The translations under genes were made by a program, and so were the position numbers. Below are positions 9,701 to 18,018 of a stretch of DNA of 64,000 nucleotides, in pieces; within the stretch, counting starts at the first letter, position 1; each line of letters opens with the position of its first letter. The stretch spans positions 2,294,001 to 2,358,000 of the forward strand of contig JADKIR010000004.1 of assembly GCA_016722655.1 (NCBI GenBank), written 5' to 3'. The notes under the pieces are model-generated. The model was not told where the DNA came from and did not search any database. It saw only the letters and a program-made list of their open reading frames with translations. Source of the stretch: Cytophagaceae bacterium (GTDB lineage Bacteria; Bacteroidota; Bacteroidia; Cytophagales; Spirosomataceae).

Positions 9701-9916
9701 CAATGTTTGATTTGATGCAGCATCGACTGAATATGCTCCACTTCCATCAGTTTGTGTACCTCTTCCGGTACCTTTGATTGTAACTGTTACTCCCGGTAGT
9801 GCCGAGCCGTCGTCGGCCGAAGTAACCTTTCCTGTAATTTTTTTAGACTGAGCAAATGATACACTCATACCTAAAAACAATAACAGACCCAAAAACAATA
9901 GTGAAGTTCTCTTCAT
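6749..9916 (-). CDS. SusC/RagA-family TonB-linked outer-membrane transporter
   Basis: This 1055-residue protein has a signal peptide ending at SFAQ (residue 23). A carboxypeptidase-regulatory-like domain follows at about 26-108 (KITGKVTSADDGSALPGVTV). The TonB plug contains the SusC signature DIETIDILKDAAATAIYGSRA and NGVLVITTKKGK. The remainder is a 22-strand-type barrel rich in aromatic strands, closing with a terminal Phe. It imports the ligand captured by SusD using TonB energy. It is the first gene of the susC-susD pair and is divergent from the APC permease. No sigma/anti-sigma pair or SusR-like regulator is adjacent; the DeoR-type gene downstream is the closest regulator. Confidence 0.95.
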   Translation of the reverse strand: MKRTSLLFLGLLLFLGMSVSFAQSKKITGKVTSADDGSALPGVTVTIKGTGRGTQTDGSGAYSVDAASNQTLVFTFVGMSTQEITVGSKNVIDVSLAGDDNQLEQLVVVGYGTQNRKDMTSAISTVRGDALKSIPAQSVDQLLSGKAAGVNINIPNGLLNNPPVIRVRGFNSITSSSYPLIVVDGIIVFSQDNGSSGPGGIAQNPLSDINPNDIETIDILKDAAATAIYGSRAANGVLVITTKKGKAGKSTISYDGSTAWTKPFRLFDLLNASEYIMMKNEGEKNRADMAGQTYSPLFFENLDPSGKPYDTNWYDYVFTSGFQQNHNINVSGATPKTSYYFSGGYTNQDGFLKSNTFERKNARMNISHNVTDKIVFGANFNYSNAYSFSPNSGSLIGTNFNTGGLGRVPLVTAPNIPAYLPDGSYNINTTGGLANSPGNLLNKDRSGFYNPVVLIDLDKASAQSDRMLSNIYATINLTKDLSFRTDYGIDYQTIDSKTFNNPIHGDGFSAKGIANNYLYKSQRWSWQNYLNYNKKFAEVHSIGTTLGTENQHTDRSMWSGGRQTVADPFFDVYQGDYTVNNNPPFNFLTENGFVSYFGRLTYDFSKRYYFTASLRRDGLSALAEGKKFGNFYGISGGWNLAEESFFKNLTQKVSTLKLRTSYGKVGNAGISDFASLSLYGFNVYGGTAATLAFSQAGNPDLKWETSTKLDIGLNYGFLNDKITGELTYYKNNIDGLILNSPLSPSMGVPGNSVAKNVGSMFNQGIEFSVNATVLQKGDFKWSSNFNIATQKNEVTALAEGNADIFGVTQLETANITRVGYSVGSLYAVETRGINPENGRRIFINKAGKEVQYSHAVGTGQSRWTYLDGSTAPAITVAADAKIMGNTIPKFYGGWDNNFSYKKFDLNVSLVYAGGFYVYNGTKAGLHDQRFWNNEADILDRWTPDTKTTATWPKVIYGDNVSNGSSFPISNNIEKGDFIKCRNIALGYALPTSLTQKAKISSARIFGQVTNAFMLTKYTGTDPETSSNGNSNLAPGVDRNSIPQARTVSCGLSLTF

Positions 9917-10296
9917 AGAAAGTTTTATAGTTTGTTAAAAAAATAGATTAATTAGCCTGCAAATAAGTGTATGATAGTATTTTAACCAAATATTTTTTAA
10001 ACTATTAATGTTTTTTCATCGGTATTCTCTTTTTTTTCGCATTCATTATTAAAAAAGCATTAAAATTTGGGGTATTTATGTTTTTGTAAGTTTATGTATT
10101 TTGATTTTCAAAAATAACAAACTTTAATTCTGTTACTAATTACCGAATAATAAAATTGAGAGATTTGGGCTGAAGTGGGAAAATAATTCCACTGTTTTTT
10201 TTTAATTGAGTGTGTACTTTGTTTATTTGAATATTCGTAGGATTCATATCTGAATTTTTTGAAAAAAAACTTGAAGATTTTACAAATAAGAATATA
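9917..10296. other. 380-nt divergent intergenic region between susC and the APC permease
   Basis: The region is very AT-rich. It carries a plus-strand terminator-like hairpin (10174-10203) that belongs to no visible gene, and a TACTTTG -7-like element at 10215-10221 for the permease. No clear minus-strand promoter motif for susC was found, and there is no open frame of note. Confidence 0.5.
10174..10203 (+). terminator. Orphan terminator-like hairpin upstream of the APC permease
   Basis: AGTGGGA (10174-10180) pairs with TTCCACT (10187-10193) with one G-T pair, followed by G and nine T residues. It points rightward although no gene ends here, so it may end a small RNA or insulate the permease promoter. 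Confidence 0.5.
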
Positions 10297-11649
10297 ATGA
10301 CAAAACAACCCCAAAATCAATTATTAAAACTTCTGGGTGTAGGTTTCGGTATAGCGGTAACTATCGGAGGCACAATAGGAACAGGGATTTTAAGAAAACC
10401 AGGACCAATCGCAGCAATGCTTGGTGATTATTGGCTGATAATGGGGGTTTGGATTGCAGTAAGTATTTATGCTCTTTTGGGAGTAATGTGTGCCGTTGAA
10501 TTGGGCGTGTCTCTTCCCCAGGCGGGCTCCTGGTATGTATATGCACGCAGGGCTTTCGGCAACTATTTCGGATTTATTACCGGCATCACCAGTTGGTTAG
10601 GTACAGTTTCAGCTTTGGGTTTTGGAGCTTATACCATGAGTGAATACATTGCATTGCTAATTCCGGGAGTTTCTCCATATTTAAGGATAATAGCTGTCAT
10701 GATATTGATAAGTCTAACATTGTTTCATTTTGCAGGTACCAAAGCCGGGGGAAGATCCCAGGAGATTTTATCCTTTTTAAAGGCCGTAGGTCTGATAGCT
10801 TTTGTTGGACTTTGTTTTTGGTATGGAGATAAGGTTGATTATGAAAATTTAAAAATTACGACTGAAAAATTAGAAAAACCTGCTTTGTTTTTCGGAATAA
10901 TAACCGCTTTGCAGTCAATTTTTTACACATTTGATGGCTGGCATACGGCTTCTTATTTTTCTGAGGAAAACACCGATCCTGCTAAAAGTCTTCCAAAATC
11001 CATGATTACTGGGGTAGTGTTGGTAATAATAATATACCTTTTAGTTAATGCTGCGATATTGCATATTTTGCCGCTGGACATTCTTTCTCATTCAAAACTT
11101 GCGGCCTCAGATGCAATTTTATTGATATTTGGGGAAAAATCTGCCAAAATAGTGACATTCTTTTTAATGCTTTCTATACTTGGGATGCTCAATGCCCAGA
11201 TTATGTTTGCTCCCCGTGTGATATTTTCAATGAGTCGTGATGGCTTGTTCCCAGCGTTTGCAAAGAAGGTCAATACCGGCGGAACCCCTTCTGTGGCCAT
11301 GCCATTAACTACTGCCGGGTCCATTTTCCTCATATTAATAGGAGGATTTTTTACAATTCAAGGCAAAGAGTTTAGCGGGGTGCTTTCTGATATCGCCACC
11401 TTCTTTTTTGTGATGAGCTATGCGGCAGGTTTTGCCTCTCTTTTAAAATTAAGAAAAACCGAACCTGATTTAAAGCGGCCTTATAAAGTCCCTGGTTATC
11501 CTTTTGTTCCATGGCTTTTATTGATATTGTCTATTTTATTTTTAGCAGGTGCAGTTTATAACGATCTGAAAAGCTCAGTTTTTGCCCTGGTATTTTTGAT
11601 TTTTAGTTATCCGCTTTACAAATTGCAAACTAAATCTCTGACATTGTAG
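10297..11649 (+). CDS. APC-superfamily amino acid permease
   Basis: This 450-residue inner-membrane protein has about twelve hydrophobic segments. The first contains GIAVTIGGTIGTGILRKPG, the Gly-rich unwound helix typical of APC amino acid transporters, and the middle holds FDGWHTASYFSEENTDPAKSLPKSM, the conserved loop of the LAT/AGT-like branch. A late PDLKRPYKVPGYPFVPW motif matches the same branch. It should import or exchange amino acids with protons or other amino acids; the substrate is not evident. The ATG at 10297 follows a TACTTTG element at 10215. It ends 78 nt before the polyprenyl synthetase, which has its own -7 element. Confidence 0.9.
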   Translation: MTKQPQNQLLKLLGVGFGIAVTIGGTIGTGILRKPGPIAAMLGDYWLIMGVWIAVSIYALLGVMCAVELGVSLPQAGSWYVYARRAFGNYFGFITGITSWLGTVSALGFGAYTMSEYIALLIPGVSPYLRIIAVMILISLTLFHFAGTKAGGRSQEILSFLKAVGLIAFVGLCFWYGDKVDYENLKITTEKLEKPALFFGIITALQSIFYTFDGWHTASYFSEENTDPAKSLPKSMITGVVLVIIIYLLVNAAILHILPLDILSHSKLAASDAILLIFGEKSAKIVTFFLMLSILGMLNAQIMFAPRVIFSMSRDGLFPAFAKKVNTGGTPSVAMPLTTAGSIFLILIGGFFTIQGKEFSGVLSDIATFFFVMSYAAGFASLLKLRKTEPDLKRPYKVPGYPFVPWLLLILSILFLAGAVYNDLKSSVFALVFLIFSYPLYKLQTKSLTL

Positions 11650-11701
11650 TTTAATTTAAAGAACTTTGGGTTATTAGTGCCGGAAAGTTTCTGTAAATGA
11701 C

Positions 11702-11709
11702 TAGTTTTG
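11702..11709 (+). promoter_or_regulatory. -7 promoter element TAGTTTTG for the polyprenyl synthetase
   Basis: TAGTTTTG matches TAnnTTTG exactly and lies 18 nt before the ATG at 11728, giving a leader of about 12 nt. No well-spaced -33 TTTG is seen. Confidence 0.4.
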
Positions 11710-11727
11710 TAATTTAAACCAACAAAA

Positions 11728-12702
11728 ATGCCATTCAAAGCGTATTTAGCGGCAATAAATAGTGAATTAGAAGAGTATTCCTACGGCGAAAATCCACCAG
11801 AGTTGTACGCTCCGATAAAATATCTGATGTCTATAGGAGGAAAAAGGCTCAGACCGGCATTGACCTTAATGGCTGCCAATATGTGGCTTTATAAGTGGCA
11901 AAAAGCTCTTAAACCTGCATTAGCAGTGGAGGTATTTCATAATTTTACCCTCATGCATGACGACATCATGGACAATGCTCCCGCTCGCAGAGGGCAGGCC
12001 ACTGTACATGAAAAATGGGATACGAATACCGCGATTCTTTCGGGTGACGTGATGCTTGTGGCAGCATATAAACTTTTGGAAAGTGTTGATGATGCCGTTT
12101 TCAAAAATGTATTTAAGCGATTTAATCAAACAGCGGCCGAAGTTTGTGAAGGCCAAATGATGGATATGGACTTTGCTTTGAAACAAAATGTAAGCAAAGA
12201 TGAATACATCGAAATGATTCGTTTAAAAACTTCGGTTTTGTTGGGATTTGCACTTGAATTGGGCGGAATGATAGCTGAAGCCGATGCAGAATCCGTGAAA
12301 TTGCTTTATACTATTGGTGAAAATATGGGGATAGGATTTCAGTTGAAGGATGATATCCTGGATGTTTATGCGGACCCTGAAAAATTTGGAAAACAAGTTG
12401 GCGGTGATATCATCGAAAATAAAAAAACATGGCTACTATTGCATGCTTTGGAAGTTTCTGAAAACCTTCCCGAAGGAAATGATTTAAGGAAATGGATTAA
12501 TAAAGCGAAATTTGATTCTGTAGAAAAAGTTGCAGCAGTTAGAGATATTTATAATACTCTGGAGATAAAAAATGCCGCAGAAACACTTTCGGAGCATTAT
12601 TTTGAGGTTGCATTTGCTGCACTTGAAAAATTAAATGTTTCAGATGAAAAGAAATTACCTCTCAAAGAGTTTGGTTTACAATTAATGAACAGAGAAAATT
12701 AA
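11728..12702 (+). CDS. Polyprenyl (all-trans) diphosphate synthase
   Basis: The 324-residue cytoplasmic protein carries the hallmark motifs of trans-prenyltransferases: GGKRLRP at 37-43, the first Asp-rich motif DDIMD at 78-82 followed by RRG, and the second DDILD at 208-212 with GKQVGGD after it. The enzyme condenses isopentenyl diphosphate onto allylic diphosphates using Mg2+ held by the two Asp-rich motifs. Residues just before the first DDxxD (HNFTLM) contain a Phe near -5, which usually limits chain length, so a C15-C20 product is plausible but not certain. The rhomboid gene begins 4 nt after its stop, so the two are probably co-transcribed. Confidence 0.92.
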   Translation: MPFKAYLAAINSELEEYSYGENPPELYAPIKYLMSIGGKRLRPALTLMAANMWLYKWQKALKPALAVEVFHNFTLMHDDIMDNAPARRGQATVHEKWDTNTAILSGDVMLVAAYKLLESVDDAVFKNVFKRFNQTAAEVCEGQMMDMDFALKQNVSKDEYIEMIRLKTSVLLGFALELGGMIAEADAESVKLLYTIGENMGIGFQLKDDILDVYADPEKFGKQVGGDIIENKKTWLLLHALEVSENLPEGNDLRKWINKAKFDSVEKVAAVRDIYNTLEIKNAAETLSEHYFEVAFAALEKLNVSDEKKLPLKEFGLQLMNREN

Positions 12703-12706
12703 GAAT

Positions 12707-13324
12707 ATGAGTATTACAGTTATAATTATCATTGCCACAGTTGCTATTAGTTTTTTTGCTTTTCGTGACCAATCTTTGATGTACCGATTGATCCATAATC
12801 CACATGCGGTTTATAATAGAAAAGAGTATTACAGAATAGTCACCTCAGGATTTATTCATGCCGATTATATGCATTTATTGTTAAATATGTATGCTCTTTA
12901 CATATTTGGTGAGGTAGTAGAGACTTATTTTCAATATTTATTTGGCTCTAATGGTCGATTGGCTTTTTTGGCATTATTTATTTTGGGAATAATAATTTCA
13001 AACATACCTGATTTGATAAAACATAAAAACAATGCTTTTTTCAATTCCCTTGGTGCCAGTGGTGGCGTGAGTTCGGTTGTGTTTGCAAGCATTATTTTGT
13101 CACCATTGTCCAAACTGATGATGTTTCCCATACCAATTCCAATGCCGGCATATCTCTTTGCATTAATATATATGGCATACTCTGTTTATATGGACAAACG
13201 CCAGGGCGATCATATCAATCACCTTGCACATTTATGGGGAAGCCTTTTCGGAATTGTTTTTATGGCTGTGACTTATCCAAAATCTATTCCCGGATTCTTT
13301 GAACAAGTTCTGAGTTCCTTCTGA
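12707..13324 (+). CDS. Rhomboid-family intramembrane serine protease
   Basis: The 205-residue protein has six hydrophobic segments and all key rhomboid features: HADYMHLLLNM (H51, H56, N60) in the second segment, the catalytic GASGG motif at 116-120 with S118, and the catalytic His in HLAHLWG (H175) of the last segment. Rhomboids cleave substrate transmembrane helices inside the membrane. The N-terminal segment is short, the basic six-helix form. It directly follows the prenyl synthase gene and converges with the DUF1254 gene one base after its stop. Confidence 0.9.
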   Translation: MSITVIIIIATVAISFFAFRDQSLMYRLIHNPHAVYNRKEYYRIVTSGFIHADYMHLLLNMYALYIFGEVVETYFQYLFGSNGRLAFLALFILGIIISNIPDLIKHKNNAFFNSLGASGGVSSVVFASIILSPLSKLMMFPIPIPMPAYLFALIYMAYSVYMDKRQGDHINHLAHLWGSLFGIVFMAVTYPKSIPGFFEQVLSSF

Positions 13325-13325
13325 T

Positions 13326-14720
13326 CTATTTGATTTTTTCCAGCGTTTGTGGAATCCATTCTCCGCTGACTACGTCTTCTCCTGGGTTGTAAACTTTTAC
13401 AACAACCTTAAACTCACCTTCGGGTATTGGTATCCAGTTGGGTTCCTGATTTTTAGGAGGAGTAGTTTGAAAAAACAAAATCAGGGAACCGTCTTTTTGA
13501 AGTTTTATACCTTTGGTTTTATTGTTAAATCCATATTTGTTTTTTGGATTAGAATAAATCAGATTGTTATTATCCAAAATATTGATAGTCCAAAAAGCCT
13601 TAGTTGCAGGTAACTGAAGTTTTTTAAATGTCATTTTATAACCTTTTCCAGTACCAGTTAAAGTTTCATTGGCAACATCGACCAAAGTCTGATATTTCAT
13701 AAATTCTTCGGCGGCACTCTGATCGAAACCATTCATGGCTGAGGCGGCATTTTTGGTGTATTTATTGCCCCATTTCCCTTCGCCTACATTATAAAACCAG
13801 CCTTTTTTATCATAGTCAATCTGTTTTGGGGCTTCATTTTTAAGTAATTCCACGGCATCCAGAAAACCCTGCTTTATACCTCTTTCAATGCTCTTTTTAA
13901 CTTTAGTTTTTTCATATTCTTCTCCCGGTATCAAACCAATTTTTGCAAAATCGGCCACATACTTAGCTTGCGACTCAGGAATTTTGTTTTCAATCAAAAA
14001 CTGTGAAAGCACTTTGAAATATGTTCTCCAGTCCATTGAGGCAATAGTGGCGATGGTTTCTGGTTTACTAAGTAAAAAATCAATGTTATTTCTATCCCAA
14101 TAATCAGAAACTTGACCAGCTTTAGGATAAGTCTCTATTTTTATGGTTTCCAAAGTTTTTTTGGCTTCGGTCAGTTCAAGTTTATCAACCACCGAACTTC
14201 TGGCGATAATCCAACCGAAATTAGTAGGTGATTTAATTACTTTTTTAATGTTTTTGGGTAATTCTCCTTTATAATCAGGTCCTACTAAAAGGATTTTCGT
14301 GTCTTTTGCCAGGTTTTTTAAAGAACTGAAATTATCGAAATTATTACTGAAAGCATCGTTAAAAGAAATTGAATAATAACTTTTTACAGTCAATGCCGGA
14401 AGAGAAATGATAAGGGCAGTATTTTTTAAGTCAAAATAACTTTTAGCATAAATTATATCCTCATTTACATCTCTTTTTTCAGCGGTTTCCGCAGTCTCTT
14501 TAGTAAAAATCGTTAGATAATTAAATGCACTTTTTGGTGCTATTTCTTCTGAGAATCTTTTAGATTCCAAACCTAAACTTACTACCGGATAACCCCAAAT
14601 AAATGAATTGTACGCTGCTTTGTATGCTTCAAGTTCATCTTTGTTAGTGATTTGGCTAAAACCTTCGGTAAATGATGTGAATAATAAGGTTAAGAGCAGT
14701 AGTTTTTTAAGGGTTTTCAT
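13326..14720 (-). CDS. Secreted DUF1254/DUF1214 domain protein
   Basis: The 464-residue product starts with a signal peptide (basic MKTLKK, Leu-rich core, cleavage near GFSQ at 23). The N-terminal half matches DUF1254 (AYNSFIWGYPVV and the YYSISFNDAFSNN-like region). The C-terminal half matches DUF1214 (FWTINILDNNNL, GSLILFFQTTPP, WIPIPEGEFKVVVKVY). The role of this pair is not established; the two domains normally occur together in exported proteins. A TAAGTTTG -7 element (minus strand, 14750-14743) lies just upstream of the ATG at 14720. It is monocistronic and converges with the rhomboid gene. Confidence 0.85.
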   Translation of the reverse strand: MKTLKKLLLLTLLFTSFTEGFSQITNKDELEAYKAAYNSFIWGYPVVSLGLESKRFSEEIAPKSAFNYLTIFTKETAETAEKRDVNEDIIYAKSYFDLKNTALIISLPALTVKSYYSISFNDAFSNNFDNFSSLKNLAKDTKILLVGPDYKGELPKNIKKVIKSPTNFGWIIARSSVVDKLELTEAKKTLETIKIETYPKAGQVSDYWDRNNIDFLLSKPETIATIASMDWRTYFKVLSQFLIENKIPESQAKYVADFAKIGLIPGEEYEKTKVKKSIERGIKQGFLDAVELLKNEAPKQIDYDKKGWFYNVGEGKWGNKYTKNAASAMNGFDQSAAEEFMKYQTLVDVANETLTGTGKGYKMTFKKLQLPATKAFWTINILDNNNLIYSNPKNKYGFNNKTKGIKLQKDGSLILFFQTTPPKNQEPNWIPIPEGEFKVVVKVYNPGEDVVSGEWIPQTLEKIK

Positions 14721-14837
14721 TATTTTGGAAATAAATATTCTACAAACTTAATGTCTTTGACCCAAAATTCAGAATATGGTTTTTATCCAAAATGAAATTT
14801 AAGGTAAGTTTAATATTTGCAAACTTTTAATTAAAAC

Positions 14838-14868
14838 AAAAATCCCTCGGGAAGCCAAAGGGATTTTT
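14838..14868. terminator. Terminator after the M14 carboxypeptidase gene
   Basis: AAAAATCCCT (14838-14847) pairs perfectly with AGGGATTTTT (14859-14868). It lies 20 nt after the minus-strand stop codon of the carboxypeptidase and upstream of the DUF1254 gene. Confidence 0.8.
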
Positions 14869-14887
14869 GGAAATATTGGAAAGACAT

Positions 14888-17719
14888 TTACTGCTTAATA
14901 AAATGAATCGAACTTATTTTTTCTTTTCCTAGAATAGAAACTGTATAATTCCCCGGTAAAAGCTTGCTCACATTTAAATGATGAGTAAGTGCATTAGGTT
15001 CAACGATTTCCGAAAACATTTTTCTGCCCTGGGCATTAAATACTTCCAGATTCATGGCCTCTGCCGAAGATTCTTTCAGATCAATCGTCAAAATCTCAGA
15101 AACTGGATTTGGAAAAATAGTAGGCATTAAAACCTGTTCAGCAACTGCAACAATTAGTTCTTCGCCGATTCTGGCATTACTGTTATTTGCAGTTGTAGGA
15201 ATACTGATAGTGAAATCCTCAACTTCACCATATGAAAAAGTCTCACAAGATGTAGGCGTAGCATTATATTTCATGGCAATTCTGATTCTGGTTTGACCTG
15301 ATTTTGCAGTGGTCGGAACCTTAAAGGAAACCGTATAATTTCCCGTTCCTGTACTATTTGCATTCAAAATCTGCTCACCACTATCGTTAAATGAGCCATT
15401 GTTGTTATAGTCAATCCAGGCTTTCCAATACACCCTGTATTTGGTTGAAGAATATCCCGCCGAATAGGTGAGGGTGTAAGTTGTATTCTTACTAAGGTTA
15501 ATGGTTGAAGAAGTACCATTGTAGTATCCACCATCATTTCCTGAAGTGCGGGTTAAGTTTGAAAGTTTGAAATAATCAACCCACATCAAAGACGAATTTG
15601 ACCCTTTGCTGGCACAGTAAGTTACGGCCGGAGGTGCAGCAGTGGTAAACTGACCACTTAAATATCCTGAAGTGCCCGAAGTACAATTAGAACTTATCCT
15701 CACATTGTAAGTGCTTGATGCAGTGAGGCTTCCCAGGCTTTGGGTCAATGCAGTTTGGGCCGCATTTGCCACAGTCCAGGTTGTGGCGGTGGCAAGTTTA
15801 TATTCAACCTTATAGGAAGTGGCACCTGAAGCCGCCTGCCAGCTGACATTAGCGGTTGTTGAGGTAATTGTCCCAATGGAGAGGTTTGCAGGGATACCGC
15901 AAATTGCCTGAGTTGTAAAACTTATCTGACTTTGATTGTTACAAGTTGTATCCCGCACTCTGAAATCATAAAATGTTTGGGGAGTCAACCCCGTCAAGTC
16001 AATATAAGTTGTATCAAGGGTCTGGTCAGGGCTCCAGGTAGCAGAAGCCGAAGTTTTATAGGCTACCACATATTTATGTGCATCGCCTGTGGCTGTCCAG
16101 GAAACTTTTGCAGCATTTGTGGTGATTCCAGTGGCAGCAAGACCTGATGGTGCTGCACAATCATAGGTAATACTTACTGTTTTCTGCTGAGGACTGTGGC
16201 CGTTGTCCAAAGTTATTACAAAATCTATAACCGTACCGAAAGGTGTTTCGGGAGAAAGTGAATAGGCAAACAGACTATTTGAGGTTTGGAAAGTAGCCAT
16301 ATTGCTAAATAATTGTGGACTTCCCACCGATGCCACAAAAGGACTGCTTGTGCTAATATTTACAGTATAAGTTGGATTTCTGACACTGAAATTTTGTAAA
16401 CTGAAACTCAGATTTCCGGAAAGGGAGGTTGAGGTAATTGAGGAAGCAGAAATAGCGGCAAATTTTGAAGATAGTTTCAGAATTTTTCGGTTCATCTGCA
16501 AGGTAGATTCACAAAGAGGTAAAATTCGGCTTTGAGCCGGATAAAAACCGTCTGTTGAAGTGCCCACCTCCGGAGTGAAACTATAAATTTTATTTTTGGT
16601 GGTTTGTTCACCATATTTCCAGTCGTCGCCGGCACCATTGACTGAATATCCTACCGTAGCCAATGAATTGCCGGCTTTAAAACCATTCTCTGCGGTTAAA
16701 TAAGTGCCGAGCTGAGTAAATAAAGAAAGCTCCGGATTTGTATTGGTTGACTGATAGCCATAAGGATAAATACAATAGTTGCCATAAGAATGGAAGTCCA
16801 TAGAAGCCACAAAATCATGAGCATTACAAAAATTTCTCACCGCTTGAGTTTCAGGTTCAGAAAATGCGGCTGTTCCTCTATACGTTTCCGAGCTGGTAGT
16901 TGCTGAAGAACCGGTATTGTTAAGACCCCACATGTAACCATAATTTCGATTGATATCTACACCATAGGTTCCGTTTCCATTGTTTTTTCTGTTTTTTCGC
17001 CACATCCCTCCACCATTTGGATTGGTTCCGCGATTGTATTCGTATCCATCAGGATTTACAACGGGTACAAGATACAGCTCCGAGCTGTTGAGCATGGTAG
17101 TTATTTCCGGATCAGTCCCATAGTTTTCCAATACATGCCACATAAAATAAATCAATTGGCTCAAACTGATTGGCTCGCGAGCATGGTGTACGGCATTGAG
17201 GAAAACTTCAGGTTCTGACTCGTCCACGTCAGGGTTATCGCTGATTTTCACCATATAAATTGGCCGTCCTTCTATCGTATTTCCAATCGAAGATTTTACA
17301 GAGATAAGATTTGGATATTGTACCCTCATCTGGTCAAGGATGTTAATCATTTCCTGCAAACTAAAATACCCACCATAAGAACCCAAAGCAAAATTGGCAG
17401 GAGTGGCTGCCTGCCGCAGGTTTTTCGAAGATTTTTGGTCAATTTTCTTGTTGATTTTTGGGATGTTTTTTTCAAGATCACGCACCAGGTATTTGACTTT
17501 GATGTTGTTGGCCTTCAAAACCGAAATGTCATTATCTGAAACTTCGGCCTTAAAAATCCCATTTTCAAATTGATAATGATCCACATCCAATCCTTTTTCA
17601 AAAAGAGAATGGATGTCCTCTTTGCTCATTTTTGCAGAAATTCGATGGTATTTTTGTTGTGCTATCGCAATTGTGGTAATAAAAATGAAGCTGACAAATA
17701 GAAGTAGTTTTTTATTCAT
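14888..17719 (-). CDS. Secreted M14 zinc carboxypeptidase with FN3, GEVED and T9SS sorting domains
   Basis: The 943-residue protein has a signal peptide ending near IAIAQ (21) and a propeptide-like N-terminal region. The M14 catalytic domain (about 115-430) shows the Zn ligands H179-x-x-E182 (HHAREP), the substrate-binding NPDGYEYNR and DINRNY blocks, the third ligand in DFHSYG and the catalytic Glu in FTPEVGTS. Two fibronectin type III repeats follow (about 545-710), then a GEVED domain (YGEVEDFTISIP). The end is a T9SS type A sorting domain (FPNPVSEILTIDL ... LPGNYTVSI). The enzyme should be exported by Sec, pass through the type IX machine and act on peptides outside the cell. Confidence 0.93.
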   Translation of the reverse strand: MNKKLLLFVSFIFITTIAIAQQKYHRISAKMSKEDIHSLFEKGLDVDHYQFENGIFKAEVSDNDISVLKANNIKVKYLVRDLEKNIPKINKKIDQKSSKNLRQAATPANFALGSYGGYFSLQEMINILDQMRVQYPNLISVKSSIGNTIEGRPIYMVKISDNPDVDESEPEVFLNAVHHAREPISLSQLIYFMWHVLENYGTDPEITTMLNSSELYLVPVVNPDGYEYNRGTNPNGGGMWRKNRKNNGNGTYGVDINRNYGYMWGLNNTGSSATTSSETYRGTAAFSEPETQAVRNFCNAHDFVASMDFHSYGNYCIYPYGYQSTNTNPELSLFTQLGTYLTAENGFKAGNSLATVGYSVNGAGDDWKYGEQTTKNKIYSFTPEVGTSTDGFYPAQSRILPLCESTLQMNRKILKLSSKFAAISASSITSTSLSGNLSFSLQNFSVRNPTYTVNISTSSPFVASVGSPQLFSNMATFQTSNSLFAYSLSPETPFGTVIDFVITLDNGHSPQQKTVSITYDCAAPSGLAATGITTNAAKVSWTATGDAHKYVVAYKTSASATWSPDQTLDTTYIDLTGLTPQTFYDFRVRDTTCNNQSQISFTTQAICGIPANLSIGTITSTTANVSWQAASGATSYKVEYKLATATTWTVANAAQTALTQSLGSLTASSTYNVRISSNCTSGTSGYLSGQFTTAAPPAVTYCASKGSNSSLMWVDYFKLSNLTRTSGNDGGYYNGTSSTINLSKNTTYTLTYSAGYSSTKYRVYWKAWIDYNNNGSFNDSGEQILNANSTGTGNYTVSFKVPTTAKSGQTRIRIAMKYNATPTSCETFSYGEVEDFTISIPTTANNSNARIGEELIVAVAEQVLMPTIFPNPVSEILTIDLKESSAEAMNLEVFNAQGRKMFSEIVEPNALTHHLNVSKLLPGNYTVSILGKEKISSIHFIKQ

Positions 17720-18018
17720 AATAGTAGTTTTAAATTTCCACTAAATTCTATATAAAAAACCATACATCCAATTTGATTTAAATTAAATTATTCATTGGAG
17801 GTGAAATTTTTTAAGTATTTAAGCATTAGTTGTTTAAATGTTAATATTTGGAAAATTATGTTTTTGAAATTTCTAAATAAAGTTCGGTTTTATTTTCCCG
17901 AAAAAATGCTCTCAGGCTTTATATAACCAGACATTTTGACCTGATGTTAATATTAAAATTTACTTTGTTTTGGGTATTACTTATTATTTCAGAAATTTGT
18001 TAAATCAAAAAATAAACA
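17720..18018. other. 299-nt divergent intergenic region
   Basis: This AT-rich spacer separates the carboxypeptidase and FkbM genes. It contains the well-spaced rightward promoter at 17936-17967; nothing comparable was found for the leftward gene. Confidence 0.5.
17936..17967 (+). promoter_or_regulatory. Bacteroidota-type promoter for the FkbM methyltransferase gene
   Basis: TTTTG at 17936-17940 and TACTTTG at 17961-17967 are separated by 20 nt, close to the -33/-7 spacing known for Bacteroidota sigma factors. The predicted start is near 17974, about 45 nt before the ATG at 18019. This is the best full promoter match in the window. Confidence 0.55.
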
